A stretch of 64,000 bases of DNA from Aquilaria yunnanensis (lineage: Eukaryota > Streptophyta > Magnoliopsida > Malvales > Thymelaeaceae): contig CM077593.1 in assembly GCA_039654915.1 (NCBI GenBank), positions 42,564,501-42,628,500 of the forward strand. The letters run 5' to 3'. Made by a program: the position numbers and the translations under genes. A model generated the notes under the pieces. It did not search any database. It was not told where the DNA came from and saw only the letters and a program-made list of their open reading frames with translations. Below, piece by piece: positions 45,214 to 56,014 of this stretch; within the stretch, counting starts at the first letter, position 1, and every line of letters starts with the position of its first letter.

Positions 45214-46115
45214 TTTCTGGGCCTTTGTAATTTAATTTAATGAATCACTTTATGCAACCGTTGAATTTGTGGTGAACTTTTTGGGGGCTATAATATGAAC
45301 CGCATTTTTTTGTGGTACAAATTGTGAGGTTTTGTGGTTCAATTTGAAAGGCTTAAGTCAAAACCACTAGTACACAATTAGGGGTTAGTTTTTTAACCGC
45401 TTTATCCAGAATTTATACAACTTGTATGTATTTAGGGGCACTTTGTGAGCCAGATTCCCCAGGAAATAAACTGCTAAATTAGTGTTGACTTTTCGGGGCC
45501 TGAATATTAACCGCTTTTCTGTGGTGCACTTTCTGACCCATTGTGGTTTAATTTGAGGAGTCATTTTATGCAACCGCTGCATTTGTGATGAGCTTTTTGG
45601 GAGCCATAATATGAACTGCATTTGTTTGTGGTACAAATTATAGGGTTTTGTGGTTTAATTTTAGAGGTCTGACTCAAAACCATTAATACATGATTATGGC
45701 CCAGTTTTTTAACCACTTCACTTAGAATTTATACCACTGGTATGTATTTATGGGTCACTTTGTGAATCACATTCCCCAGAAAATAAACCGCTAAATTAGT
45801 GGTTGACTTTTTGGGATCAGAATATTAATCGCTTTTCTGTGGTGCACTTTCTGGGCCCTTGTGGTTTAATTTAAAGGGTCACTTTATGCAACCGCTGCAT
45901 TTGTGATGAGTTTTTCAGGGGCCATAATATGAATCACATTTTTTTATGGTATAAATTGTGGGGTTTTGTGGTTCAATTTTAGGAGTCTGACTTGAAACCA
46001 CTAGTACAGGATTATGGGTCAGTTTTTTAACCACTTTACCCAGCATTTATACCGCTAGTATGTATTTATGGAGCACTTTATGAACCACATTTCCCAGAAA
46101 ATTAACCGCTAAATA
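45213..46115 (-). repeat. 318-bp subrepeats, right arm (inverted)
   Basis: Reverse-complement units. 'c(c/t)gctaaat' marks occur at 45471, 45788 and 46106, spacing 317 and 318, giving about 2.8 units. One open frame on the minus strand at 45636-45385 is repeat sequence. Confidence 0.78.
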
Positions 46116-46599
46116 AACCTTACTTGACTGTTTATCCCATTTATTTTTTATACCCTCCAGTTTGCCCCCTAATGTTTTAGATATTTTCTATAACAACTTC
46201 TAAAACTATATTTTAGTATTTTTTAAAAGGCCAATTAGCTACAGGAGAAATACAAAAAATCTTGAAATTACTGAAATTTTGGTTATCATGTTTAATTTAG
46301 GATCTCATAAGTTGTTGTACAACACTACAAATTAAGTCAAGGTAAAATATTAGTTTTTGAAGATTGGGGGCAAAATGTAAGTTACATTACACCATAGGTG
46401 CAGATGTTGTAATTAACCCTTAAATTGCTAACAAGGTGATAAATTTTCAAAAAATGTGATAATAATTTATGACAGGCGATAAAAAAATTTAAAAAGCTAT
46501 AAAATTTTGGAAAAGGCAATAAAATCATCATAAAGGTGTCAAATTTTGTCGCCTTTTTCATATCTTTATCATCTTTTTCATATCCTTATCATCTTTCTA

Positions 46600-47408
46600 T
46601 AACTAATAGTAATCCCCACCCAAAATCTATCTTTGATTTTCTCCCCTTATTCTTCGTCATTGTTTCAATGCCTGTTTCCACCATGTTGTCGTTTCACTCA
46701 ACGTCAACACATAATCGCCACTCCACTTTTTTCAAATTCAATTTCTCTTGCGAATTCATTAAAGGTTGATTTTAGACTGATGTATTTTAATATGTTTGTA
46801 ATTTTTTATCACTGTTAAAACAAAACCTAAAGATGCAGGTTCTGGGTTAAAAAGTCAATTTACCATCCAACGGCCATACTCCCACCTCCTAATCTGACGG
46901 CTGAGAAGTCACTATGGCAACTTGTCATAGTTTCACTGCCACGGCATTATAGAACACCCTGCCAAATACGGCTAAATCCAGCTATTTCTTTTAACTTGTC
47001 ACACCTGATAGCGCCAGCTCTTTTATAAGTCACCCTTTGTTCATGAGTAATTTACCAAAAGGCCAATCAACTCACGTAGCTTTAAGCTAAGCTATCGCAA
47101 GCACTTTACTCCCTCACCTTCTCTCTCTCACACTCTCGCCAATTTTTATGTTTCATATGTTGTTTGCAAAAGTTTCATATATTTAAAAAGTATGTTTTAG
47201 TATTTTATTTTAATTAATTTTATAAATGAATTAAAATTTAAAAAGTTAAGACTCTTTTAATAATTGTATTGTGTAGAAATGACATATTTTTTCATGAATA
47301 ATTGTGTTTATCCCAAAAGAAATATATTTATGAATGGTTATGTCCACTATTTGAGCCTAGTTGTGTTTTTCCATTTTATGCATAAATCAGTTATTTTACA
47401 AACTTAAG
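46600..47408. other. No recognisable gene
   Basis: A C-rich segment at 46610-46750 has frames on the plus strand (46536-46769, 46633-46818) without motifs. A CT-rich run lies at about 47110-47130. From about 47150 the text parallels 59965-60220 (see the Pack-MULE entry). Confidence 0.35.
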
Positions 47409-47759
47409 AGAGATTTTTGGATAAAATCCATCGGGGGGTCCTTTAGCTTATTTTTTTTGTCTCAAATGAGTATCTTACGTTAAAGTTGTTCTATTAAAGT
47501 CTTTTATCTCATATTGTTTGTCCCAATTGGGTATTTTCTATCAATTTCACAATTGAGTTGGATGAAACATGCTGATGTGGCATTGTTTAATACTAAAAGA
47601 AATGTAAAATAACAATTTTGGTCCTTAAAACTTTTTGTATCAATAATTTTAACCCTTCCAAACTTCTTAAATATTAATAATAAAACTAATTTTTTTTTTA
47701 ATTTTGTCCTTTCAACACAAGAACATCATGAACAAGCCCAAATTAACAAACGCCCGGAG

Positions 47760-48480
47760 AACATCAAGAAGAAGCCTAACTTTTCTCTCTCAATCGCCGG
47801 CAATGGCGATTTCAAATTGCTCAGCTCATCTGGCCAAAATCTCTAGCCGAAATCTCTAGACGAAATTAGTTCCAGACACTTTGGGCCTACAGGACTGTGA
47901 TGCATTACAATGCCTCTCAAGTGGTCTCTGCCAATTTTGAAAATCTGACATTTTGCGACAGTTGACACTAGACGAAAAAAAAAGTCTCAGGCAGCAGTCT
48001 ATTCATCTTCTTCATCACTTTCCGCTGTAGATTTGTTCGTCTCCTCTAAACCCTTTGATCGAGGTTAGAGTGAAATCAGAATCGTCGAATTTAGGCGCCT
48101 ATTCGATCGTATGAATCATTCTGTAGAAATCCTCTTAGTTGGCAGATCTGTATTGCTAGGTAAGCTTAGATTGTCTGAGTTGCCTGGTGAATTTGATTTG
48201 GTTTTGGTTCTCCAAACGATCATTGAGGTTAGAGCGGAGACGGAAATCCTCTCAGCCTTGAGATCAGACTCGGATTTGGTTTTGGTTCTCCAGATGATTG
48301 CCAACGTCGAATCGAAGAGGGGAGTGGAAAAGGAATGACAACAAGAATCTTACCCGTTTAGATCCGTCGTCAATTTATGGGTATGGGTCGCTGATGGGTG
48401 CTGAGTATGGTGAGGTTAAACCTTAGAAATTGGATTGAATGGGATTTTGATGTGGAGCGAAATAAAGGCCAAGAGAGAAA
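47760..48480 (+). other. Gene-like interior of the Pack-MULE candidate
   Basis: A plus-strand frame at 48111-48338 (75 codons, 'MNHSVEILLVGRSVLLGKLR') contains an internal repeat, 'LVLVLQTI'/'LVLVLQMI'. It is preceded by a promoter/5'-UTR-like CT-rich stretch ('cttcttcatcactttccg', 48009). 'aggtaagctt' at 48160 and 'gaggttag' words look like splice signals. I do not recognise the source gene. Confidence 0.4.
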
Positions 48481-48497
48481 TGATGTGCAGGTTAACA

Positions 48498-48845
48498 GCC
48501 AATTCGTTTTAACTTTAGTCAATTGACTACAAAATGACTTTTTTTTTATTTTTATATCTTTTTTACTTGAAACTAATTTTAATTAAAAGCTAATATTATG
48601 TAGCTACAATAATCAATTGAAAATATAATTTTTATAATTTTACTAAATTTTTATGAATTTTTCTAGTTTCAAGTCTTAAAAAAGAAAAATTCATAAAAAT
48701 TTAACAACATCCTAAAAATTTACATTCAAATTGATTATTACATCTACATAACATTGACTTTCAAATGAAATTAGTTTCACGTAAAAAAGATGAAAAAAGT
48801 TAAAAAAAAGTTAGTTGACTTTAGACGAAACGAATTGGCCCTAAA
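48498..48845. repeat. Palindromic AT-rich MITE, copy 1
   Basis: The left 'gccaattcgttttaactttagtcaa' is mirrored by the right end ('...agacgaaacgaattggc'). The core 'ataatttttataattttactaaatttttatgaatttttct' is shared with 61690-62037. It lies inside the Pack-MULE. The target duplication is unclear. Confidence 0.65.
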
Positions 48846-49194
48846 TTTCTAGTTGGATTTGTGTGTTTGATTTCCGATTTGATTTGTCCGACAGTGGAGT
48901 TCGTGGCAAGGGTTTGAAAGGATGGTGCAAACAGTAAATTCATAACTATAAATGTTAAAATTATTGATTGAAAAAATTTAGGGACCAAAATTGTTATTTT
49001 ACATTTTTTTAGTATCAAACAATGCCACGTCAGCATGTTTCATCTAACTTAACGGTAAAATTGACAGAAAGTACCTAATTGGGACACACAATCTGAGATA
49101 AGGGACTTGAATAGGACAACTTTAAGGTAGGGTACTCATTTGGGACAAAACAATAAGTTAAGGAACCCCCGATGGATTTTACCCAGAGATTTTT

Positions 49195-49919
49195 TGTAGA
49201 TCTTTTGTTTTATCATGACGGCATATTCCTGATACTTTATAATAGGGGATAATTGTCTTTAGGAAAATGAAATTATTTCTATGCCTCAAAAGTCACTTTT
49301 CATCTCTATTATTCCTTATTTTTCTTACAGTCTAAAGATAATGATTCGATGGAGATACAAGTGAATATTCATATCAAAGAGTAAGCTTTCCTAATTTGAA
49401 ATTGGAATTCATGTATAGGAAACTTTGAAGTCTACATGGTTTTAGAAGTTTTACAGATGGCGTAGCCCTGTAATTGTTTTTTTATTTTGATATAAGTGTG
49501 TTAATTCAATTGGTACATATTTGACTTACATGATGACTAATCATTGTTTTGTTATTAATTTACTTAGCATAAAATTAAAATAGATTCATTCTGGATGAGT
49601 TCGAGTATGATAAACTTTGATAACACAAAGTCGCATGTGAAATCGTTGATTGTGAGTACTCTATGAGCTCTATTATTTGTGTGGGATTCAGAGCAATGAA
49701 ATTATTAAGTAATATTAAAAAAATTGTTGCTAAAAGAAAAAAGAGCAAGTAAATGCTACTAGTAGTTTAGTATATGACACTATAACTTGCATAAGACAAG
49801 AAAAAGTTTTTTTTTTTGCTATATACAAGCAAACATGGCACATAACATTGGAAAACAATTCCAAGAGTTTTGAGATATTTTAAAAAAATATTTGAATTTA
49901 TTCTATTTAAATTATCAAC
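49195..49919. other. AT-rich sequence without a gene
   Basis: The first 100 bp ('ttccagatactttataatagg'-type text at 49227-49260) parallel 60260-60330. The rest shows no coding sequence or clear repeat. Confidence 0.4.
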
Positions 49920-49924
49920 CTATG

Positions 49925-50324
49925 TGATAGGCAATATGCCTAGACGGCCCAAATCTGAATGTCTCAGAAGTAGTAAAAAAGGTCGCCCCTGGAGGCCCAA
50001 AATAAACCTCAAGAAAACTTCTCGATGAAAGGAAATTATATCCCATAAATACGGGGTAAGCTACGGGATTCCTATCCCAAAGACGAATTACCTAGAGCTT
50101 ACCTTAACTATGTAAACTCTTCCAAACATCAATCTCAAGGTATGACATTTTGGCACTCCTTTCTTTCTTTGCTACTCTCTGCTTACCAGAAATCAAACTT
50201 AATCGTTGGAGGGTTTTCCCTAGGAACACTTTTCGGGACTCTAAGAATTGTCTTCACGTGCAGGTTCCTAGTCCGTAATTCACCCTACAGCTAATCCAAG
50301 CCCTCATGATCCCTTCAGCTATCA
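49925..50324 (+). repeat. 5' LTR of Z
   Basis: 400 bp starting TGATAGGCAATATGCC and ending CTTCAGCTATCA directly before the primer site. The second half ('gacattttggcactcc ... gttcctagtccgtaattca') matches 58731-58939. Confidence 0.88.
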
Positions 50325-50327
50325 ATT

Positions 50328-50346
50328 TGGCACCGTCTATGAGAAC
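50328..50346 (+). other. Primer binding site of Z
   Basis: TGGCACCGTCTATGAGAAC, three bases after the LTR. It differs from the T1 site TGGCGCCGTCTGTGGGAAC at three positions, placing Z with the Tat-type elements. Confidence 0.8.
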
Positions 50347-51247
50347 ATGGTGAATACTTGGAGATCACACATGGAAAACCCAAACCTATTAGGAAACGAG
50401 CAGGAAAGCCATTGGCATGGTGGGTTAGTAGGACCCGAAAGAGGAGAACTGCCACAGGAGGTCTATCTGACAAACTCTAAAAGGCTTCAGAGTGACCCTA
50501 GTTAGGGTACAGGCCCCGTAAACTTAAATGATGATCAGTTTCAGGTCTTGCAGCATGCCTTGTTTGAACAGCTGAAGACGATGTTATAGTAGGACATCCG
50601 GAATGCCCTAACAAGGATCCTAAAAGAGGCCACCAAGAGCCATTTGTCACCAAGAAAGCCTCACTCGACTCCACCATAGAACCATCCCTCAAGGATACAG
50701 GCACTTAAGCGGTCATTATCCCTGGATTGTTTTGTCGATCTAGGGGGCAATGACATAAGTGTTATTTTGCAGAGGTTGGACTAGATGAAGTAGCGCATGT
50801 GGGCCCATGAACCACCAAAAGATGGCGCTGCCCTTGGCATTAATGTGGAGTACCTATGGCTGCAACCTTTCATAGAAGAGATAATTAGCGCTCCCGCTCC
50901 CAAAGAATTTTGCATGCCAAAAATTGATTTGTACAATGGCCTTACCGACCTAGTGAACCATCTACAGAGGTATGTTACCTCCATGAGGCTTGAAAGGGCC
51001 TCTAATGCCATCATGTGTAGGGCCTTTAGCTCTACATTAACAAGAGCCACCGCTTCTTGGTTTGGGACCAACAAGGGGTGACGCTTCCCTTCATTCGGGG
51101 ATCTTTCCCAAGTGTTCCTGAGATACTTCTTGAGAAGTCGATTGACTCAAAAAATGGTGGCCCATTTATTGAAGATTCAACAAGGTCACAAGGAGTTTCT
51201 AAGGGACTACTTCCAGAGATTTAATGCCAAAGTAGTACAAGTGTAGG
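50347..51247 (+). pseudogene. gag: Z gag-like region, left part
   Basis: The frame at 50797-51081 shows the gag domain: 'PKIDLYNGLTDLVNHLQRYV', then 'RAFSSTLTRATASWFGTNK'. After a stop it continues 'FLRDYFQRFNAKVVQV' to the point where D2 is inserted. Upstream (50347-50790) is a Pro/Gln-rich-looking leader with stops. Non-functional. Confidence 0.75.
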
Positions 51248-51720
51248 GGCACATTTGGTTAGCCTATCCATAATGACCTAGATTTTATCATAGCTTAATC
51301 TGGTCATAGGCAACCCAGTCAAAAAGTCCATGGTTATGTTGCCCCACCTCCTCACTGGTATAGGTAGTGTTTGTAGGGTACCAGCTAGCTTCTGGTGCTC
51401 TACCTTTATTCTTTGACGTGTGGCATATTTGGAGACATAAGTAGCTATGTCTCTCTTCATGTTTGGCGACCAGAATTAAGTCTTCAAGTCTTTATACATT
51501 TTCTCACTTCCTGGATGGATGTTTAACTTGCTTGTGTGAGCTTCCTCGAGTATTTCATCCTTGAGCTTTGGTCCTTTAGGCATATAGATTCGGTCATTGA
51601 AGTACATTAATCCTTGCTTATAGGCAAAGGATTGATACAAAGAACCTTTTTCCTCTCCAAAAATCTTTTTCAAATCAAGATCTATCTCCTGTGCCTTCTG
51701 GCTTCTTCAATCCATCTAGA
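51248..51720 (-). pseudogene. D2 integrase, N-terminal and start of core
   Basis: The minus frame 51673-51476 ends in 'EEAHTSKLNIHPGSEKMYKD', the gypsy integrase zinc-finger His region. Frame 51460-51278 has 'MKRDIATYVSKYATRQRIK' (Cys replaced) and 'NITMDFLTGLP'. 'VIMDRLTK' (catalytic Asp) follows just after a stop. The sequence ends abruptly at 51248. Confidence 0.85.
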
Positions 51721-51918
51721 TTGAATTGTCAATGTGTAAATTTGGGCTTCCTCCCACTTATACCACTTATGCCATAGGCATAGCAGACTATTCTGCTCAT
51801 CATGATCAGCTATGGATCCTCCTTTCAGAAGACCCGTGTACTTCTTCCTCAAGGCATCTGCTACTAGATTGCCTTTGCCCTCTGTGTACTCTATACTGCA
51901 GTCATAGTCCTTGATGTA

Positions 51919-52233
51919 CTATAACCATCTCATTTGCCTCATGTTCAACTCTTTCTGAGTGAACAAATACTTTAGGCTCTTATGGTCAGTGTAGATCACA
52001 AAGGAACTACCCATCAAGTAATGCCTCCATTGCTTCAAAGCAAAAATCACTATTGCCAGTTTTAGGTCATGGGTAAGATAATTTTTCTCATGGGGTCTCA
52101 ACTGCCTTGACCCATAAGCAATGACATTTCTGTCTTGCATAAGTACAAAACTTAACCCAGATCTAGATGCGTTTGTATAGATGATGTAAGGCTTGCTTGG
52201 ATCAGGAAGAATCAATACTGGAGCTTCAATCAA
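51919..52233 (-). pseudogene. D2 RNase H
   Basis: 104 codons: '[20 protein letters not shown]' (the first catalytic Asp appears as Asn in 'YTNAS'; the family has D), '[20 protein letters not shown]', '[11 protein letters not shown]'. It joins the integrase linker through further frame breaks at 51720-51918. Confidence 0.83.
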
Positions 52234-52248
52234 CCTCTACTTGAGCTC

Positions 52249-52604
52249 CTAGAAACTCTTTTCACATTTCTCAGTCCACTCAAACCTTTGACCCTTCTTG
52301 GTCAGATGAGTAAGAATTGAGGTAATCATAGAAAAGCCTGATACAAATCTTTTGTAGTATCTAGCTAATCCTAGGAAACTTCTGATTTCCCTTACAGTCT
52401 TTGATCTTTCCCATTCTTGCATTGCCTTGACCTTTTCAGGGTTTGCCCTAAGGCCTTGTGCCTCTATGATGTGTCCTAGGAAAAACACTTCCCTTATTTA
52501 GAATTGGCACTTCGATAACTTGGCATAAAGCTAATGTTCTAACAGAGTCTTTAAGACAATATTTAGATGATGTCCATGTTCATTTTCATCCTTCGGGTAT
52601 CCTT
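52249..52604 (-). pseudogene. D2 RT thumb/connection, second copy
   Basis: Minus frame 52488-52249: 'FLGHIIEAQGLRANPEKVKA' and 'SFLGLARYYKRFVSGFSMIT', running into 'RFEWTEKCEKSF'. This repeats 53161-52958 at high identity (same words over about 320 bp, 52283-52604 against 52958-53280), so the RT region is partly duplicated. Confidence 0.85.
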
Positions 52605-52957
52605 AGCTAAGATAGCTATAGGTTTCTCTTCATTTGTTAGATTTGGCTCTAACTATATGTCTTCCACTGCTATAGCATGCTTTGCATCCAGTAGACACTT
52701 CTTAAGCATACTGACATGGAAAACATTATGAACACTTGACATACTTGGCGGTAAAGCTAACATATAAGCTACCTTGCAACCCTTACTAGTATCTCGTAAG
52801 GACCAATGTACCTTGAAGCTAACTTACTTCTTTTCCCAAATCTAATAATGCCTTTGGTTGGTGCTACTTTGAGCCACACTTTATCACCAATCTCAAACTC
52901 CAAGTCTCGTCTTCTTTTGGTCACATAAGCAATGGTCCTTTTATTGGCTATCCTTAA
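52605..52957 (-). pseudogene. D2 integrase C-terminus, out of order
   Basis: Between the two RT copies the minus strand encodes 'FEIGDKVWLKVAPTKGIIRF' and 'GKRSKLASRYIGPYEIL', then chromodomain-proximal text ('HNVFHVSMLKKCLL'). This is the last part of a gypsy integrase and belongs downstream of RNase H, not between RT pieces. At about 52957 it is fused in frame to the RT frame 53161-52958. Confidence 0.85.
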
Positions 52958-53881
52958 CCTTTGACCCTTCTTGGTCAGATAAGTAAGAATTGAGGCAATC
53001 ATAGAAAAACCTGATATAAATCTTCTGTAATATCTAGCTAATCCTAGGAAACTTCTGGTTTCCCTTACAGTCTTTGGTCTTTCCCATTCTTGCATTGCCT
53101 TGACCTTTTCAAGGTTTGCCCTGAGGCCTTGTGCCTCTATGATGTGTCCTAGGAAAGACACTTCCTTTATTCAGAATTGGCACTTGGATAACTTGGCATA
53201 AAGTTGATGTTCTAACAGACTCTTTAAGACAATCTTCAGATGATGTCCATGTTCATTTTCATCCTTGGAATACACTAGGATGTCATCAATGAACACGACT
53301 ATAAATTTGTCCAGATGTGGTCTAAACACCCTGTTCATAAGGTCCATGAAAGCAGCTGGGGCATTAGTCAAATCAAATGGAAAGACTGTGTACTCATAAT
53401 GCCCATATCTGGTCCTGAATGCAGTCTTAGGAATGTCTTTTTCCTTTACTCTCAACTGGAAGTATCCAGATCTCAAATCTATCTTGGAAAAGATCTTAGC
53501 TCCCTTGAGTTGATAAAAAAGATCCTCAATCCTAGGGAGTGGATGGTTGTTCTTGATAGTCATTGCATTGAGCTTCATGTAGTCAATGCATAGTCTCAAT
53601 GATCCATCATTCTTCTTCACAAAGAGCATTGGAGCTCCCCACGATAAAACACTTGGCCTTATGAATCCTTTTTCAAGAAGTTCATCAAGTTGTTTCTTGA
53701 GCTCATTCATCTCTGTGATAGGCATTTTGTAAGGAGGTATGGATATTGGACTAGCTCCTAGTTGCAGCTTGATCTCAAACTTAATCTCCTTTGGTAGAGG
53801 AATACCTGACAAGTCTTTAGGAAAGACTTGTGGAAAGCCTCTCACTACAGGTATTCTATCCACTTCTTCTTCATAATACAA
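52958..53881 (-). pseudogene. D2 reverse transcriptase, main open part
   Basis: Frame 53881-53171 is open for 236 codons: '[20 protein letters not shown]', '[19 protein letters not shown]', '[15 protein letters not shown]' (first Asp), '[15 protein letters not shown]' (catalytic Asp pair intact) and '[12 protein letters not shown]'. One stop later, 53161-52958 gives the thumb ('FLGHIIEAQG'). This is the best-preserved pol piece in the window, but it is cut off from protease and RNase H. Confidence 0.88.
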
Positions 53882-54360
53882 TTCATTAATTGCATAACAA
53901 TAATCTCATCTAGTACCTCTAGGCCCATGCCATGCATTTCATACACTAATTCCTTAGAATTCACTAACGCATGCACTTCACCATCAGGCAATGTGATTTA
54001 TCTCTTAGCACAATCAATTCTTATGTTATGCATAACAAGCCAATTCATACCTAGCACTATATCATACTTAGGAATGTCCAACACTAGTAGATTAGTCATA
54101 ACCTTAGTCTTTCCTACTATTAGCTAACAATCCATAGTTAGGTCATTCGTGAAGAGACATTGACTAGCTGCTGTTTTCACTAAGGATATCCTAGGCATGG
54201 TTTCAGTTGGCAAATTTATGGCATCAACAAACTTCCTAGCCACTATAGACACAGATGCACTGGCATCAAACAGAACACTAACAGGCATATCATTAAAGTA
54301 AATGTTACCTCTTAGTGCTTCTCCCAATTGTGATGTTTCTGGCCTTTCCATTTGAAACAC
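53882..54360 (-). pseudogene. D2 protease
   Basis: Minus frame 54360-54124: 'NIYFNDMPVSVLFDASASVS', where the catalytic Asp-Thr-Gly/Ser has become Asp-Ala-Ser. Then, after a stop, 'LLVLDIPKYDIVLGMNWLVM' type text near 54080-54030 gives the conserved LGM motif. Confidence 0.78.
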
Positions 54361-54372
54361 TCTGCCAGCTCT

Positions 54373-55767
54373 TTACACTGGAGGCCTTTGCACTGGAGGC
54401 CTTTGCATTGGAGGAACTGGTCTCTGATGTCCCTCCTTTGGTGCTACCTCTCTAGGTCTTACTCCAGTAGGTTTCACTGGACCTTGGCCTTCTGGCCTTC
54501 TTCCTCGCACATGTGGGCAATCTTTGATCCAATGATCCATTGCACCACACTTTAGGCAAACTTGAGTATCAAAATAGGAAGGTTTCTTTCCATGAAACTT
54601 CTTGCATTTAGGGCACCTTAGGCTAGGGAACTTCCCTTTCACCTTTCCCTTACCACCAAAATGGGAATTCTTGGCAATTCCCTTGCCATGTGGTGGCTTT
54701 TTCTACTTGCCTCCTGCCTGGCTACTTTGCCCTGGTCCACTGGGAAAGTACCCAGTCTCATACTCATCATGCTCTACTAATAAAGCTTTCTGCACTGCTT
54801 CATAGTACATGACTGCTCTAAAAGGTCTTACAGCCTTTCTGATGTCTAACCTTAAGCCTCTAACAAATCTTTTGGCCTTTAACTCCTTTAGTCCATGATA
54901 CTAAGGAGCATACTTCACCAATTGATTGAACTTGTGCTCATACTCTAGGACACTGAGGTTGTTCTGTCTTAGAGCATCAAATTCAGCTTGCTTCATATCC
55001 TTGATGGCATCACTGATGTACTGCTCCTGAAATAGCTGAGTGAAATCTGGCTAGCTTATCTCAATATCTCTTCCTGGCCTTCTGTCCTTTTGGATAGCAT
55101 ACCTATCTCTGGTGGTTCTCCACCACATCTCTGCACTGTCTACCAAGTTGTAAGTAGCCAGTGACACCTTCTTGGTGAAGCTGAGTGGCATCCTCTCTAA
55201 CATCTTCTCAATGAAGATTAACCACTCCTTAGCTTTCTCAGGCCCAGCTCTTCCATCAAACTGTGGAGGCCTGTGTCCTTGGAACCTCTCCAGCAGTCTG
55301 ACCTCATCTAAGCCCTCCAGATCCTCAGCTCTATGTCTTTTGGATCTATGAGAAGCCTCAACATGGTGATGCTCTCCATGGTCTCTATGTCTTCTTCTAC
55401 CTCTTCTCTCAAGGTTTTCCTCAACCTCATTCCTAGTAGAGGAATGGTCATAGACTGGGGAATTGGTCTTAGATACCTAACCAATCTCAGATCTCACTCT
55501 TCTTCCCCTTGGATTTCTTCTATCCTCTTCGTCCACCTCAATAGTTTCATCATTTGTATCTTCTGATCTTCCAGAATAAACATATTCAGTTATGTTCCTA
55601 GTCTCCTCTTTGGCTTGTTGCTGCACATTTTGAACTGGTTCTCTTTGTGGTTGTGCTTGTATCAGCCTTACTAAGTTTTCATTGGTTAGAGCTAAGTTTC
55701 TCTAAAGCTCCAACCAAATCTGTGGCACTTCAAGGTTTGGTGCCCCTTGTTGGCCTAGATTCTCCAT
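54373..55767 (-). pseudogene. gag: D2 gag with CCHC zinc knuckle
   Basis: The start Met is at 55767 ('MENLGQQGAPNLEVPQIW'). A charged Arg/His-rich stretch lies at 55560-55330. The gag domain is at 55290-54830 ('FDGRAGPEKAKEWLIFIEKM', 'YEHKFNQLVKYAP', 'RFVRGLRLDIRKAV'). The zinc knuckle C-L-K-C-G-A-M-D-H-W-I-K-D-C is intact at about 54555-54510, followed by a Pro-rich tail with 'QRPPVQRPPV' repeats. Several single stops (for example near 55480, 55050 and 54900) interrupt it. Confidence 0.85.
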
Positions 55768-55993
55768 TTCCTATCTGTCCCTTTACTGCTAGGTTCAGTA
55801 TGAGGCCTTAGGGGTGGTATCCCTCTCCATGTGGCAACCATGTTTACTTTCTATTCATGATTCATCATAGAGCACAAATAAAGATCATAGGTATTTTAAT
55901 GGTACTTGACACTAGCAACTGACCAAACTGAGTTCCTGTATGTAGTTAGCATGAAAAATGCAACTATATTTACATGTATAAACCATCCTCTAA

Positions 55994-56009
55994 CCATGCT
56001 TTGATACCA
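55994..56009 (-). other. Primer binding site of D2
   Basis: The minus strand reads TGGTATCAAAGCATGG, close to the initiator-Met site TGGTATCAGAGC. It lies five bases inside the LTR end at 56015. Confidence 0.8.
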
Positions 56010-56014
56010 ACATC

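Larger units (their letters stand above)
42217..46600. repeat. Large palindromic composite (foldback-like), interrupted by an LTR
   Basis: Left arm: family M half (42217-42430), minisatellite (42440-42915), family M half (42919-43140), then 318-bp subrepeats read in one direction. Right arm: subrepeats in the opposite direction to about 46115, family M half inverted (46150-46434, ending 'gttgtaattaaccctt'), minisatellite inverted (46440-46600). The centre is near 45213. No protein is encoded. It resembles foldback or long-inverted-repeat DNA elements, but I found no target duplication at its ends. Confidence 0.65.
47419..49184. mobile_element. Pack-MULE-like element with about 230-bp inverted ends
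   Basis: The left end GGATAAAATCCATCGGGGG and the right end (reversed) GGGTAAAATCCATCGGGGG continue as inverted copies for about 230 bp ('aaacatgctgacgtggcattgtt' near both inner limits). Flanks are AGAGATTTTT at 47409-47418 and 49185-49194, a 9-10 bp duplication typical of Mutator-like elements. The interior is GC-richer and gene-like (47760-48480), with no transposase, so it may be captured host sequence. Confidence 0.78.

Noticed and set aside
50781..51074. Minus-strand protein opposite the Z gag
   Set aside because: It is the antisense shadow of the plus-strand gag domain, which carries the recognisable motifs.
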